Assembly (NCBI GenBank): GCA_025084515.1
Contig: JAJAGP010000048.1
Span: 773,026-837,025, forward strand
Length of the DNA: 64,000 nt
Origin: Ancistrus triradiatus
Taxonomy: Eukaryota; Chordata; Actinopteri; Siluriformes; Loricariidae
Direction of reading: 5' to 3'
Position numbers and translations under genes: made by a program. Within the stretch, counting starts at the first letter, position 1. Each line of letters starts with the position of its first letter. This document shows positions 47,504-59,015 of this stretch, in pieces. The notes beneath the pieces are model-generated. The model worked only from the letters and a program-made list of their open reading frames with translations, was not told the origin of the DNA and ran no database searches.

Positions 47504-48480
47504 CACCCAAAGCACTTCCAACATTTCTAAGGTTTAAATCTAAAATCATCTCCACAATTCCCGTCATAGAAGGTTCTGATGGTTCCGTGCGAAGAGCCTG
47601 TCAATCCTCATGTCAGTGTTCCGTGGTCTTTTCCATCTACCTCGGGTTCTACAGAAGCTTCTGTACCTTAACAAATAAATCAAAATCCACTTCCAAAAAA
47701 AGATGGAAACCAGTCCTAATTTAAGTTCTGGCCCTTTGCGCTGATCCGATCTCGTGCCTAGGCTTGTAACGTCTCGGATATCACGCAAACATCTTGCAAA
47801 CATCCATCAAACGTTCGCCCAAACCCCAAACGTCCAGTTTCCTACAAAATCCCAACCACAGAGGTTCTAATGGTTCCTCCAGTCCTGTTCTGTTGTTTTA
47901 GTACATTACATCATCTGTCGAGTTCCTCCTAATAAAAACAGCGAGCTACAAAGATCTACCTTGAAAACAACATAAATCCACAGGTGGATTTTCTAACGGA
48001 ACCTTTTTTTAAGGATTCTATCTGGGCTCGGATGTGGCCCTAATTTTTCAGTTCATTAAGTCGTCCACAGGACCTCCACGGGTCCACCAAAAACCTTCAA
48101 CAACATTACAACCAAGGGGTTCTCCTCAATCTTCCAAGATTGTATGATGTGCCAAGGGTCCATAGTTCCACACTTCATCGTGCTGTTGTTTCAGTTCATT
48201 ATCTGGTTAATTCCATTACTAAAAAAACTACAATGTTCTGCCTTAAAGGGATTGAGATGAAACTATTTTTAACACAAGATCTGCGCTGATCTGACCCTCC
48301 CACTGGATCCTTCCATCGTCTGTCTTGTCTTGTAACAACTCAAATGCCACTTTGACATTTTGCAGAATCAGCCAGTGGTCTATGCTCCATGGGTCACCAA
48401 AAGGGCCCAAGTTCAAAATCCAAAACCATCTGCAAACATTTCCAACCATATATTTCAGTGCTTGAATTTGATATTTTTGA
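47504..48480. repeat. Degenerate tandem repeat, unit about 295 bp, four copies
   Basis: Related segments start near 47504, 47808, 48079 and 48391, each with a caccaaa/cacccaaa, ccaacca and gttct word series. Further matches: tgttctgttgttttagtaca (47885) with tgctgttgtttcagttcatt (48181), and gcgctgatccgatctcgt (47739) with gcgctgatctgaccctcc (48283). The copies are strongly diverged. Confidence 0.6.
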
Positions 48481-48688
48481 TTGTTTCCCTTACACGTTGG
48501 AGGACAGAAATGTATATCTAACGCTGATAAATCTCTAAAATTGTAAATTTAGAAATAAACGAAAAAGGGATAGTAAAGAAATAAATGTTTGTAAAATTAA
48601 GTGTTTCCATGATTTGTGTCAGATCCCTGTAGGTCTGCACCTACAGACCTGTAAAATCACCTTTACCTCTAACATCCACATACACATG

Positions 48689-48691
48689 GAC

Positions 48692-48732
<41 letters not shown>
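48689..48732. repeat. (GA)n microsatellite
   Basis: About 20 GA units followed by gcaccacctg. Confidence 0.98.
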
Positions 48733-48733
<1 letters not shown>

Positions 48734-48825
48734 ACCACCTGTTGGTTGTCCACATGTTCACCACACTATTTGCCTGAGCTGAGACTTATGATAAAAAAGA
48801 CAAGAAAAAGCATGATTTAAAACAG

Positions 48826-49547
48826 CGTTCCTGATCCACCTTACATCAAACAATTGAGAAAGTAAGAAAAGAAAGAAAGAAAGCAATGAATGCTAAAGAG
48901 AAAAGAAAGAAAGAAAGAAAGAAAGCAATGAATGCTGAAGAGAAAATAAAAGAAAAGAAAACAAAAGAAAAAGAAAGAAGGAAAGAAGAAAATAAAGAAA
49001 TCAATGAATGCTAAAGACAAAAGAAACAAGAAAGAGAAAGAAGAAGAAAAAGCAAACAATAAATTCTAAAGAGAAAAGAAAAAAAGAGAAATGAATAAAT
49101 AAATGAATGCTAAAAACAAAGAAAGGAGGAAAGAAGAAATATAAAAGAAAGAAAGAAGCAAGCAGTGAATGCTAAATAGAAAAGAAAGAAAGAAAGAAAG
49201 AAAGGAATGCTAAAGAAAAATGACAAAGAAAGAAAGAAAGCAAGCAATGAATGCTTAAGAAAAAAGAAAAAAAGGAAAAGAAAAGAGAACAAAAGAAAAA
49301 AGAAGGAAAGAAAAAAGAAAGAAGGAAAGAAAGAAATCAATGAATGCTAAAGACAAAAGAAACAAGAAAGAGAAAGAAGAAGAAAAAGCAAACAAATTCT
49401 AAAGAGAAAAAAAGAGAGAAATGAATAAATAAATGAATGCTAAAAACAAAAGAAAGGAGGAAAGAAGAAATATAAAAGAAAGAAAGAAGCAAGCAGTGAA
49501 TGCTTAATAGAAAAGAAAGAAAGAAAGAAAGAAAGAAAGGAATGCTA

Positions 49548-49578
<31 letters not shown>

Positions 49579-50135
49579 AAGCAATGAATGCTTAAGAAAA
49601 AAGAAAGAAAAACTTAGATTTTATCAGAACGTAAAAAAACCAAATCAAGCAAAGCCTGATCCACCTTACATCAAATGATCGAGAAAGAAAGAAAAGAATG
49701 AAAGAAAGCAATGAATGCTAAAGAGAAAAGAAACACGAAAGAGAAAGAAGAAGAAAAAGCAAACAATAAATTCTAAAGGGAAAAGAAAAAAAGAGAGAAA
49801 TGAATGAATAATTGAATGCTAAAAACAAAAGAAAGGGGGAAAGAAGAAATATAAAAGAAAGAAAGAAGCAAGCAGTGAATGCTAAATAGAAAAGAAAGAA
49901 AGGAATGTTGAAAAAAAATGAAAAAGAAAGAATGCAAGGAATGCTAAAGAGAAAAGAAAGAAAGAAAAAAAATCAATAAATGCTAAAGAAAAATGAAAGA
50001 AAGAAAGAAAAAAGCAAGCAATGACTGCTTAAGAAAAAAGAAAGAAAAACTTTGATTTTATCAGAACATAAAAAATCTAAACAAGCAATGCCTGACTTAA
50101 GACAGAGATCCTGATCCATCTTACAAATGATCGAG
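48826..50135. repeat. Polypurine (GAAA-rich) array 2 with higher-order units
   Basis: (gaaa)n with gcaatgaatgctaaagag words identical to those of array 1. A block starting agaagaagaaaaagcaaaca occurs near 49044, 49375 and 49746, followed each time by the same 130-base order of words (gaatgctaaaaacaaa, gaagaaatataaaag, gcaagcagtgaatgct). A second marker, cctgatccaccttacatcaa, occurs near 48831 and 49653 and as cctgatccatcttacaaatg near 50110. Confidence 0.95.
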
Positions 50136-51364
50136 ATGAGACGAGAAACACAAAACTCTAACAAAACTCTCAGGATTTTATTCAAACATTGGAAATGTAT
50201 CTGTGAAATGTCGAGTGTTTTGGTGTAAGACCGGCGTCACTGATACAGAGAGCCAAAATAATCATGTATAGAAAAAGTATTCAGTGATAGTTCGTTAATA
50301 ATGGCATGGCAGGCTTCTGAATGGTAAGCAGATCGATGGTGAGATGTTTAGCGATCGATGGATCGTCTCTCGTCTGTATTTATTGTTACCCTTGTGTTTC
50401 AGCTTTATTTATGTAGCTTTTGTTTAGTTACTTGTCTTGCATTCTGCAGAGTTGTTTGGACCTCGCTTTGTTTTCTGCTTCATGTCGACTGCATTTGCAG
50501 AAGCAAAACTCTGGCGCTTTTCTACCAAGCATTTTGTTTGAAAAGTGAGGCGTATAAAGTTAAACTTTGTCGAGGTTAAGGTCAAAGGACCTGTGGGTGT
50601 AGAAGATGAGTCTCATCAGGTCTGATCGAAAAATAAATGACTTCTGAAGCGGCGTATCGATCGTTAGGCAGGATCTCATCCCACACAAAACAAAAGATCA
50701 TCCATCACACGAGCAGACCCGATGAGGGACGAAAGTGAGACGCTCTTGCGTATTCGAACGGTCCGTCCGTGTCTCCGGCGTCCTGGCCCAAAATCCATCG
50801 CCTGCTCTGATCCGCCTAATTCAGCATGACCATGTTATTCCCCATCGCGAAAGCCGGCGCTGCCGCGACCACAGTATGTTCATGTTAATAAAACCCAGCT
50901 GGTCCTCTCTGCCAGGGCCGAGCGAGAGGAAGAGCGCTCCACTTTAAACAAATATCATGGCTGCCACGAGCGAGAATGCTCCAAACAGGATGTGGCTGTC
51001 ACACGCACCAGAGCAAATATTTTGCCGAGTCACACTTGCTTAGGACGGATGGGCGCAGACATAACAGACCTTTTCTTTTCTTTTGTTTTCCTTTTTTTTT
51101 TTTACCCGAAGCTGTTTTCGCGGGATCTTTCTTCGTTGCTTTTCGGTACTGTTGATTGAGAGCTGCCATGCGACAGCGCGTGTAAATACGCCACAGTTAC
51201 GCAACAACTACGCAAACGAAACAGATAGACCTGTTTTCAGATGGTCCAACAAACACACGTGTCGAAACAGAACGTTCTCCTGGCGAAGACGATGAATAAT
51301 AATGACCAGCTAGGGGTGATGGTCCAAATTATGGCATGAAACTTTGACTTAAATACCAAAACTG
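50136..51364. other. No recognised feature (intron)
   Basis: 50740-50960 is moderately CpG-rich; a poly-T run is at 51092-51102. Nothing else recognised. Confidence 0.45.
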
Positions 51365-54078
51365 TAAGCTTAAAACCACCAGCCAAACTTAATACCACCG
51401 CCCAAACCTTAATACCACCGCTTTAACCATAAAACCACCACCCAAACCTTAAATCCACTGCCCTAACCTTAAAACCACCACCCAAACCTTAATACCACCG
51501 CCCAAACCTTAATACAACCACCCAACCTTAATACCCACCGCCCAAACCTTAATACACCGCCCAAACTTAATACCACCGCCCAACCATAATACCACCGCCC
51601 AAATATTAAAAACCACTGACCTAACCTTAAAACCACCGCTGTAAACATAAACCAACACCCAAACCTTAAATCACTGCCTAACCTTAAAAACACCACCAAA
51701 AAACCTTAATACCAACGCCCAAAACTTAATACCACCAAACAAAACCTTAATACCACAACCAAACCTTAATACCCACGCCCAAACCTATACCACTGCCCCA
51801 AACTGAATACCACCGCCCAAACCTTAATACCACCACCCAAACCTTAAAACCACCGCCCAAACCTATACACCGCCCAACCCTTAAATACCACCGCCCAAAC
51901 ATGAATACCACCACCAAAACCTTAAAAACCACCACCCAAACCTAATACCCCCACCCAAACCTTAATACCACTGCCCTAACTTAATACACCGCCAAAACCT
52001 TAATACCACCGCCAAATTAATACCACCACCAAACCTTAATACCACCACCCAAGAACTTTAGACCACTGCTAACCTTAATTACACACTGCCACTAAAACAT
52101 TAATTACCCACCGCCCTAACCTTTAAAACCACCGCCCAAACCTTAATACCACCACCCAAACCATTAATACCACACCCAAAACTTAATAACCACCGCCTTA
52201 ACCAGAAAAACACCACAAATCTTAAAACCACTGCCCAAACCTTAATACCACGCTTAACAATAAAAACCAAACAACCCAAAACTTAATCCCCTGCCCTAAA
52301 CCTAAAACCACCACCCAAACCTTAATAACACCACCCAAACCGTAATACACCACCCAAACCCTTAATACCACCGCCACAAACAATAATACCACCGCTTAAC
52401 CATTAAAAAACCCACCCACTCTTAAAAACCAACCACCCAAACCTTAAATCACTGCCCAACCTTAAACCAACACCCCACACCTTAATACCACCGCCCAAAC
52501 CTTAATACCACCGCCCAAACCGTAATACCACCGCCCAAACATTATTACCAACGCCAAATCTTTAAAACCACTGCCCTAACCTTAAACACCGCTTTAACCG
52601 TAAAACCACCACCCAAACCTTAAATCCTGGCCCTACCTTAAAACCACCACCCAACTTAATACCACCGCCCACACCGTAATACCACGCCCAACCTTAATAC
52701 CCACCGACCAAACCTTATAACACCGCCCAAATCTTACAACACTGCCCTAACCTAAAACCACGCTTTACCATAAAACCACCACCCAAACCTTAATTACACC
52801 GCCCAAAACTTAATACCCACACCCAACCTTAATACCACCACCCAAACCTTAATCCCACCGCCCAAAACCTTAATACCACCACCCAACCTTAATACCACCA
52901 CCCAACCTTAATACCACCACCCAAAACGTAATACACCAAACCCAACCTTAAAAACTACCGCCTTAAACTTAAACCCACTGACCCAAACTTAAACCACCCG
53001 CCCAAACGCTTAAACCACCACCCAAACCTTACTACCACTTGCCCTAACCCTAAACCCCGCCTTAACCTTTAAAACCCGACCGCATAACCTTAAAACCACC
53101 GCCCAAACCTTAATACACCACCAAACCTTAATAACCACCCAAACCTTAAAACCACCGCCAGAACCTTAAAAACCACCGGCCCAAACCTTTAATACCACCG
53201 CCTAACCATAAAACCACCCCCAAATCTTAAAACCACCACCCAAAGCTTAAAAACCAACCGCCAAAACCATAAAACACCACCACCTAAACATTAAAACCAC
53301 AAACCAAATCTTAAAACCACCGCCCAAACCTTAATCCCACAGCCCAAACCTAATACCACCACCCAAATTACGGTAAAACCACAGCCACAAAAGTCCATTG
53401 TCTCCCTATGACTTAACAACCACCACCAAACCTTAATACAACCGCCATTAACCATAAAAACCACCCACCCCAATCTTAAACCCCACCGCCAAACTTGACA
53501 TCCACTGCCCAACCATAAAAACCACGAACAAACCTTAATACACCTCTTAACCATAAAAAACCACCACCAATCTTAAAACCCGGGCCCAAACATTAAATCC
53601 CCCGCCCACCCTTAAATCCCACCGCCCAAACCTTAAAACCACCGCCCCAAACCTTAAATCCACCGCCCAAACCTTAAATCCACCGCCCAAACCTTAAAAC
53701 CACCGCCCAAACCTTAAAACCACCGCCCAAACCTTAAATCCACCGCCCAAACCTTAAATCCACCGCCCAAACCTTAAAACCACCGCCCAAACCTTAAAAC
53801 CACCGCCCAAACCTTAAATCCACCGCCCAAACCTTAAATCCACTGCCCTAACCTTAAATCCACCGCCCAAACCTTAAATCCACCGCCAAAACCTTAAATC
53901 CACCGCCCAAACCATAAAACCACCGCCCAAACCTTAAAACCACCGCCCAAACCTTAAATCCACTGCCCTAACCTTAAATCCACCGCCCAAACCTTAAAAC
54001 CACCGCCCAAACCTTAAAACCACCGCCCAAACCTTAAATCCACTGCCCTAACCTTAAAACCCTCGCCCAAACCTTAAT
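51365..54078. repeat. 20-bp satellite (unit near caccgcccaaaccttaaatc)
   Basis: About 135 units in 2.7 kb. From about 53600 to 54070 the period is exactly 20 and units are almost identical. There, units ending aaatc and units ending aaaac follow mostly in the order TTAA, giving an 80-base higher unit. From 51365 to 53590 the units are ragged, with single-base losses and gains in nearly every one. The minus strand is G-rich (ggtttgggcggtgg), with four G runs per unit. A non-unit insertion sits at 53373-53420. Confidence 0.97.
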
Positions 54079-54360
54079 CAAGTATGAAAGAACTTTTACT
54101 GACCGACTGCAGATCGTATCTCCCGACATCAGTACCCGATCTCCCCAACGCAAGCAAATTCCGACAAATCCCAGCAGAAAGCCAAACCAGAACAATGAAA
54201 GCTCTTACTGTCCCCGAAATGCAGCCTGTAATTTTGTATGTGGTATAGATCGTCCACAAACATGCGGTGCTGTAACATTTCCAGCTGATGATGCATCTGT
54301 ACAGCATGTTCCTCCACACGGCTTGACTCACACAATCAGAATTATATCCATAATGCTTTA

Positions 54361-55352
54361 CAACCCCAAATCAGAAAAAATCATTGTAAAATGGACAGTA
54401 TGGAAAATGCAAATAAGACCAAATTGGTACAGGGGCAATTTAGGGCTAGAAATGAGATAAAATAATTCAATAATGACATGATTTCAAACAGTCATGATTT
54501 GGTCCAAAGCAGTATCCACGAACGGCTGAGTCTTTGAGGAGTAAAGATGGACAGAGGATCTCCAGTTTTTCAACAAATGTGTGAGAAAATCATTGACTGA
54601 TTTTTAAAAAAATGTTCCTCAATGAAAGATTGGGAGATATTTACATATTTCAGTCCTAACTTGTTAATAAATGCATGGATGTCTTGAAGTCAGCGTATGT
54701 TGCTCTAAAATCTCAGTGTACTTTGCAGCATTAATGCTGCATCACCTCAGTGTAAATTACCTGTACCAAGGACCCTGACCCGACCCCATACCAAGACAGA
54801 GCCTGGCTTTTGGACTTTTGTCTTTGATCCCAAAAAAGATCTGTTACACTGATCGGTCTGAGCACAGTCCCCGTTTCCACTGTGTGATGGTCCATCCCAG
54901 ATGCCTCTGAGCCCAGAGAAGTTGACGCCCCTTCTGGACATGATTATAACGTAAGGCTTCTTTTTAGCACAGTAACATTGTAAGTGGTATTTGTGAATGT
55001 AACTCTGTATTGTAGAGCTTGATAAAGGTTTGATGAAGTAATCCCTTGTCCATGTCCAGGTTCTATCAGCTATTGATGAATGATGGTTCTTGATGCAGTG
55101 CCATCTGAGGGATTGGAGATTCTCTGAATCGTTTAGTGATATTATGCACTGTAGAGAGAGAAATATGGAAATCCCTTCTCAGATCCTCTGCCAATCTTTA
55201 CTCCTCAAAGACTCAGCCTTTCGTGGATACTGCTTTTGTACCGATCATGATTATAATCACCTGTTTGAAATCCCATTATTATTTAGTTTCTTTTTACCTC
55301 ATTACCAGCCCTAAATTGCCCCATCCCAATGTTTTTTTCTGATTTGGTATTG
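54361..55352 (-). mobile_element. Tc1-like element, family D, copy 5 (both ends intact)
   Basis: The left end caaccccaaatcagaaaaaa and right end read inward caataccaaatcagaaaaaa are each next to TA (54359-54360, 55353-55354). The inverted arms reach more than 200 bases and include gggcaatttagggct, agtatccacgaa and ggctgagtctttgaggagta. The transposase region is reduced to scraps, so it is non-autonomous at 992 bp. It sits 36 bases from the astn2 exon at 55389-55530. Confidence 0.94.
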
Positions 55353-55388
55353 TATTTACATAGTACAGTATATGATATACTCTCTTAC

Positions 55389-55530
55389 TTGTAGAGACTG
55401 TCTGGTTCCAGGCACTTGAAGATGAGGGAATAGATGATGGAATGAGGATGTTCTCCACTTTTCCTTCCGGGCACCACACATGAAGATCCCAATCCTGAGA
55501 ACAGGTCGTCCACCAGACTCAGAACCTCAC
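55389..55530 (-). CDS. astn2: Astrotactin, exon within fibronectin type III domain
   Basis: 142 bases with acceptor tatttgtctcag and donor CTACAA/gtaagag. It starts two bases into a split codon (probably glycine) and ends two bases into a lysine codon completed by the exon at 33228-33328. It encodes EVLSLVDDLFSGLGSSCVVP, then GRKSGEHPHSIIYSLIFKCL and EPDSLY. This matches the fibronectin type III region of vertebrate astrotactins as remembered. Two cysteines (SSC and KCL) are visible. The next upstream exon was not recognised before the window ends. A Tc1-like element lies just downstream of the donor. Confidence 0.95.
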
Positions 55531-55532
55531 CT

Positions 55533-56504
55533 GAGACAAATAGAAAAAAACAAAGACAGACAGACACGTGAATGAAGGACTCAATACTGTTGAACATGGC
55601 GGATGGTATTGTTTTAAGCCTGCCCCACATGGAGTTGACTCAACTAATCGTATGTGTGTACACAGACATACCACATATTTATTTTTTCAGGCCAAAACAT
55701 TACATTGATGTATCTTGTAAACAGTTGACCACACAAAGTTTCTCAAGGTTGCATATGAGGAAATAATGATACACTAACCAAACACTTCCCAGCACTTGCC
55801 AGGAAATACGTTTTTTGTTGTTTTTTTTTTCTCCCCACATGAGCCGTGGTGAAAACATCTTTGTTTCCGTGACTCTCCGGCAATCGGACGGACATACCGG
55901 TTTTCAACGCGGGCCAAAACACATATCAGTATGGCATGACGTGTCTGCGTTGTATTGAACAGAGGGGGGCTGTTAAAAATACGTCTCAGATGGGAGGTCG
56001 GGAGAAAATAACACGAGGGGTTCCGAAACGAATGAATGATTTAGCCACTTTCCCAGAAGGCACTCTTTATTTAAAGAAAGCTTCCCGCACACATACCGAC
56101 ACCTCAGGAATGCCCGTGCCGGGATCTCTTTCCCTGAGAGCCGCCGGTCGCTCTCTCAGGGGCCACACCGTCTCACCGACTTTTGTATATTTTACAGCTT
56201 TGACATTAATTAAATAGAAAACAATGGAATGGCAGCGCAGCGTCAGACCACAGAGCGCCCCACGCTGACCGATCTGAGTGATAGAACGTCCCGGGTTCAG
56301 GCGTACTTTCTACTCTTGCATGAAATCCAAACATCTTATGTTCTGTACCACGCAATATTTCAGCCACACTCTGCACGAAGCCAACAAGTGAAAACAAAGC
56401 GTGCTAAACCTCGGGATACTGGGATTTTCACCCACCGAAAAGAGATCTAAAAGAAGTCATATTAGAAGAGATGAGATTGGGACAAGATGAGATATCAAGA
56501 TACA
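55533..56504. other. No recognised feature (intron)
   Basis: Nothing recognised apart from a poly-T-rich run at 55811-55831. Confidence 0.45.
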
Positions 56505-57005
56505 AGACAATAAGAGAAGAAACCACCAAACTGGTTTGAGCTGATAGAAATAAAACACAGTAGCTCAAATAACCATCCATTACAAACAAGGTTTGCAGAA
56601 GAGCATCTCTAAACCACATGTCCAACCTTGAAGCAGAAGCCCACACCACAACTAATAATTGCCACCTGAGGCAACGACTGGCATGGACAAACAGAAATTT
56701 GGAAAAATGTTGCTGGTCTGAGTCTCGATTTCTGCTGCCACTTTCAGATGGTCAAGTCAGAATGTGGTGTGTGGTGGTATATGTTCTTGGCACACCTTGG
56801 ACCCCTTAAAAGCAACATTTGAATCCAACAGCCTACCTGAGTGTTGTTGCTAACCATGTGCACCCCAGCGTACCATCTTCTGACGGGTACTTCTAGCAGG
56901 ATAACATTCCACATCCCAAAGCTCAAATCATGGTCCAATCAAACTAGGTCCTTGATCATGACGATGAGTTCACTGTACTCAAACGGCCAGGCAGTTCCAA
57001 CCTGG
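56505..57005 (+). mobile_element. Tc1-like element, family F, copy 2
   Basis: Ordered family blocks on the plus strand: caaactggtttgagctgata, acatgtccaaccttgaagca, ttcttggcacaccttggacc, cagcctacctgagtgttgtt and tacttctagcaggataacat. The matching minus-strand relic is at 46215-46690. Both termini are missing. Confidence 0.8.
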
Positions 57006-57194
57006 GATCAGTGAGTGTACTCTTTTCTTGGGCAGGGTTACAAAGGCTGTGTCGCCCATCCCCGGACTGCACTGGGCACACATGTAAGAGTGCATGGCTG
57101 GAGGGGCTCAACCAGGGTCAGTGCAGTATCATATTCGATCGCTGATCCAATCAAATGCAAAACATGTCAGCTTTTTGTTTCTGGAGGGCCCTTT
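57006..57194. other. No recognised feature (intron)
   Basis: Nothing recognised. Confidence 0.45.
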
Positions 57195-57300
57195 CACTAG
57201 CATGTTCAGCAGTGATGGGAGGTCATGAGGCGCCTCAGGCTGAAAGCCTGGCACAAGCATGCGAGGAATGTCCTGGTTGAGCCAGGAACCGGGAGCTTTT
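57185..57300 (+). repeat. Dispersed duplicated segment, copy 1
   Basis: Shares with 58050-58170 the blocks cctttcactagcatgttcag (diverged), gaggcgc, ctggcacaagcatgcgagga and gagccaggaaccg in the same order. Confidence 0.85.
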
Positions 57301-58049
57301 ACTGCAAAAAAACTGGCATGTGCAAAAGTTTTCTCAACTTTCCCCAACTATTTTTTAATCTCAGACTTTCGTTGCAAAAAAACACACGTTTGTGCCTGTA
57401 AGCCCCAGCTGTGAGTCGTCTAACTCTTGCACAGGGACCCGAACGAATGAATGTTCAATATCTTAACCAAATCTCAAGCACCGAACGCATTTTGGGACCT
57501 ATTAGAAACGCTGTGAGTTCCAGTTTGCGCTTAATCAGCCCACTGTCGATGCGAGCTCGCTTCGGTGCATTTCTGCGGACGGAGGATTTACATGCGAGAT
57601 GGATGTCTGACAGAAGCCGCATGGACTTGGCAGAGAGGAACATAAAAAAGAAAAAGTCACTGTGTTTCTGATGCAGTCCAGACCGGCTGCGCTCGGGCCC
57701 GCGCTGTTGCGTAAACATGATCGCAATCCTTGAGTCCGTGTGGCCTTGGCCTGAAGAGCCGAGCCAGAATTTATGGAACATATCTACCGTTAGGCCTGGT
57801 TTGTTTGCTTTTTTTGAGCCCTCGCCCCCTGGAGAAGCGTCAGGACCTGGGCCTGGGGGTGGGGGGGGGGTGGTTCACGTTAAACCTTCGTTGAAAGTGT
57901 CGTGAGTTCATAGCAGGGCTCAGACGGCGCAATGATGATCTAAGTGACACTTTAATTACTTGCACAGACGGGAAACAGAAACAGTACGAGCGAATTGCGA
58001 GCAATCAGACCGAAATCAGCCCCCCAGGTTGAGCTTGTTTTGTTTCCGC
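57301..58049. other. No recognised feature (intron)
   Basis: Includes a G-rich run at 57857-57873. CpG is more frequent than in the surroundings between 57540 and 57720. No gene evidence. Confidence 0.4.
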
Positions 58050-58170
58050 AGCGTCCTTTCACTCACACGATTAGCAGTGACGGGGGTCAAGAGGCGCTTC
58101 GGGCTGAATGCGATATGACACTGGCACAAGCATGCGAGGAATGTGCTCGCCGAGCCAGGAACCGGCAGCT
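58050..58170 (+). repeat. Dispersed duplicated segment, copy 2
   Basis: Second copy of 57185-57300, about 870 bases away in the same orientation, with a 7-base longer middle part. Confidence 0.85.
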
Positions 58171-59015
58171 TCCTGACGGCTCCATGCAGAGAGGGGCCGC
58201 GGTGGAGGGAGGAGGAAAGCCAGAGAAAGATCAGATGAGCAGAAGGTGGAAGCAAATTCAATTTGAAGCTTCATGTTTCTGGATGTGGTCTGGATTGAAA
58301 CAATATCTTTGAATGTTTTGATAATCAGAATAAATCTGCCAGCCGGGCCATGGCTGCGCAGACGGTAGCTGACGTTTTGTGTGCTGCCTTTTGGAGTTAA
58401 AAAGAATAATCCAGAGGTGGTCAAGAGCACAGACGAGTAAAGATGTCACGCTCCACCTGCATCGAACGTCATCGACTACACTCGTTCTGCAAAGCCAAAA
58501 CCTGCAACCAGTTTTCTCCTACTAGAAGTAAAATCAAAATCATTTCACCACCCATTATTGTTATAATAATAAAGAACTACATTACAAACATCAGGCTCAG
58601 GCTGTCGGACGAAAATAAAGGTCTTAATAACGACTATTTATAACACGTTTCCTGTATCTCATACACATCAGCCATCAGACGTCTCCCGAGCCAACAGGAA
58701 ATCATTTGTGGTAATTGCATTTCGTCTCTGATGTGGTGGATTGAAGCATGGGGCTGGTTCACGTCACCCCCGTTAGCTAACAGCTAATCCCCCGCCTGGA
58801 ATGAGAAATAATGAGGGGAAGAGACGTGACAGAAAGAAACGGGATTTCTCTGCCAAAAAGTCGGACTTGCCCTAACAAATAACAAGAGACAAACTTACTA
58901 CATCAGAAGAGCAGAGTAGGGTCAATACAGATCCTTCAGTGCTTCCATTAAAGGAGAAGAAGAAACAGTTTTACTAAAAAGATCTACAAGAAAAAGTGAC
59001 TAGACGATAAGAATA
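58171..59015. other. No recognised feature (intron)
   Basis: Nothing recognised. Confidence 0.45.

Noticed and set aside
33329..55388. A nested TRIM32-type gene, as known inside the mammalian ASTN2 locus
   Set aside because: No long single-exon frame with RING, B-box or NHL motifs is present in this intron. It could lie in another intron outside the window.
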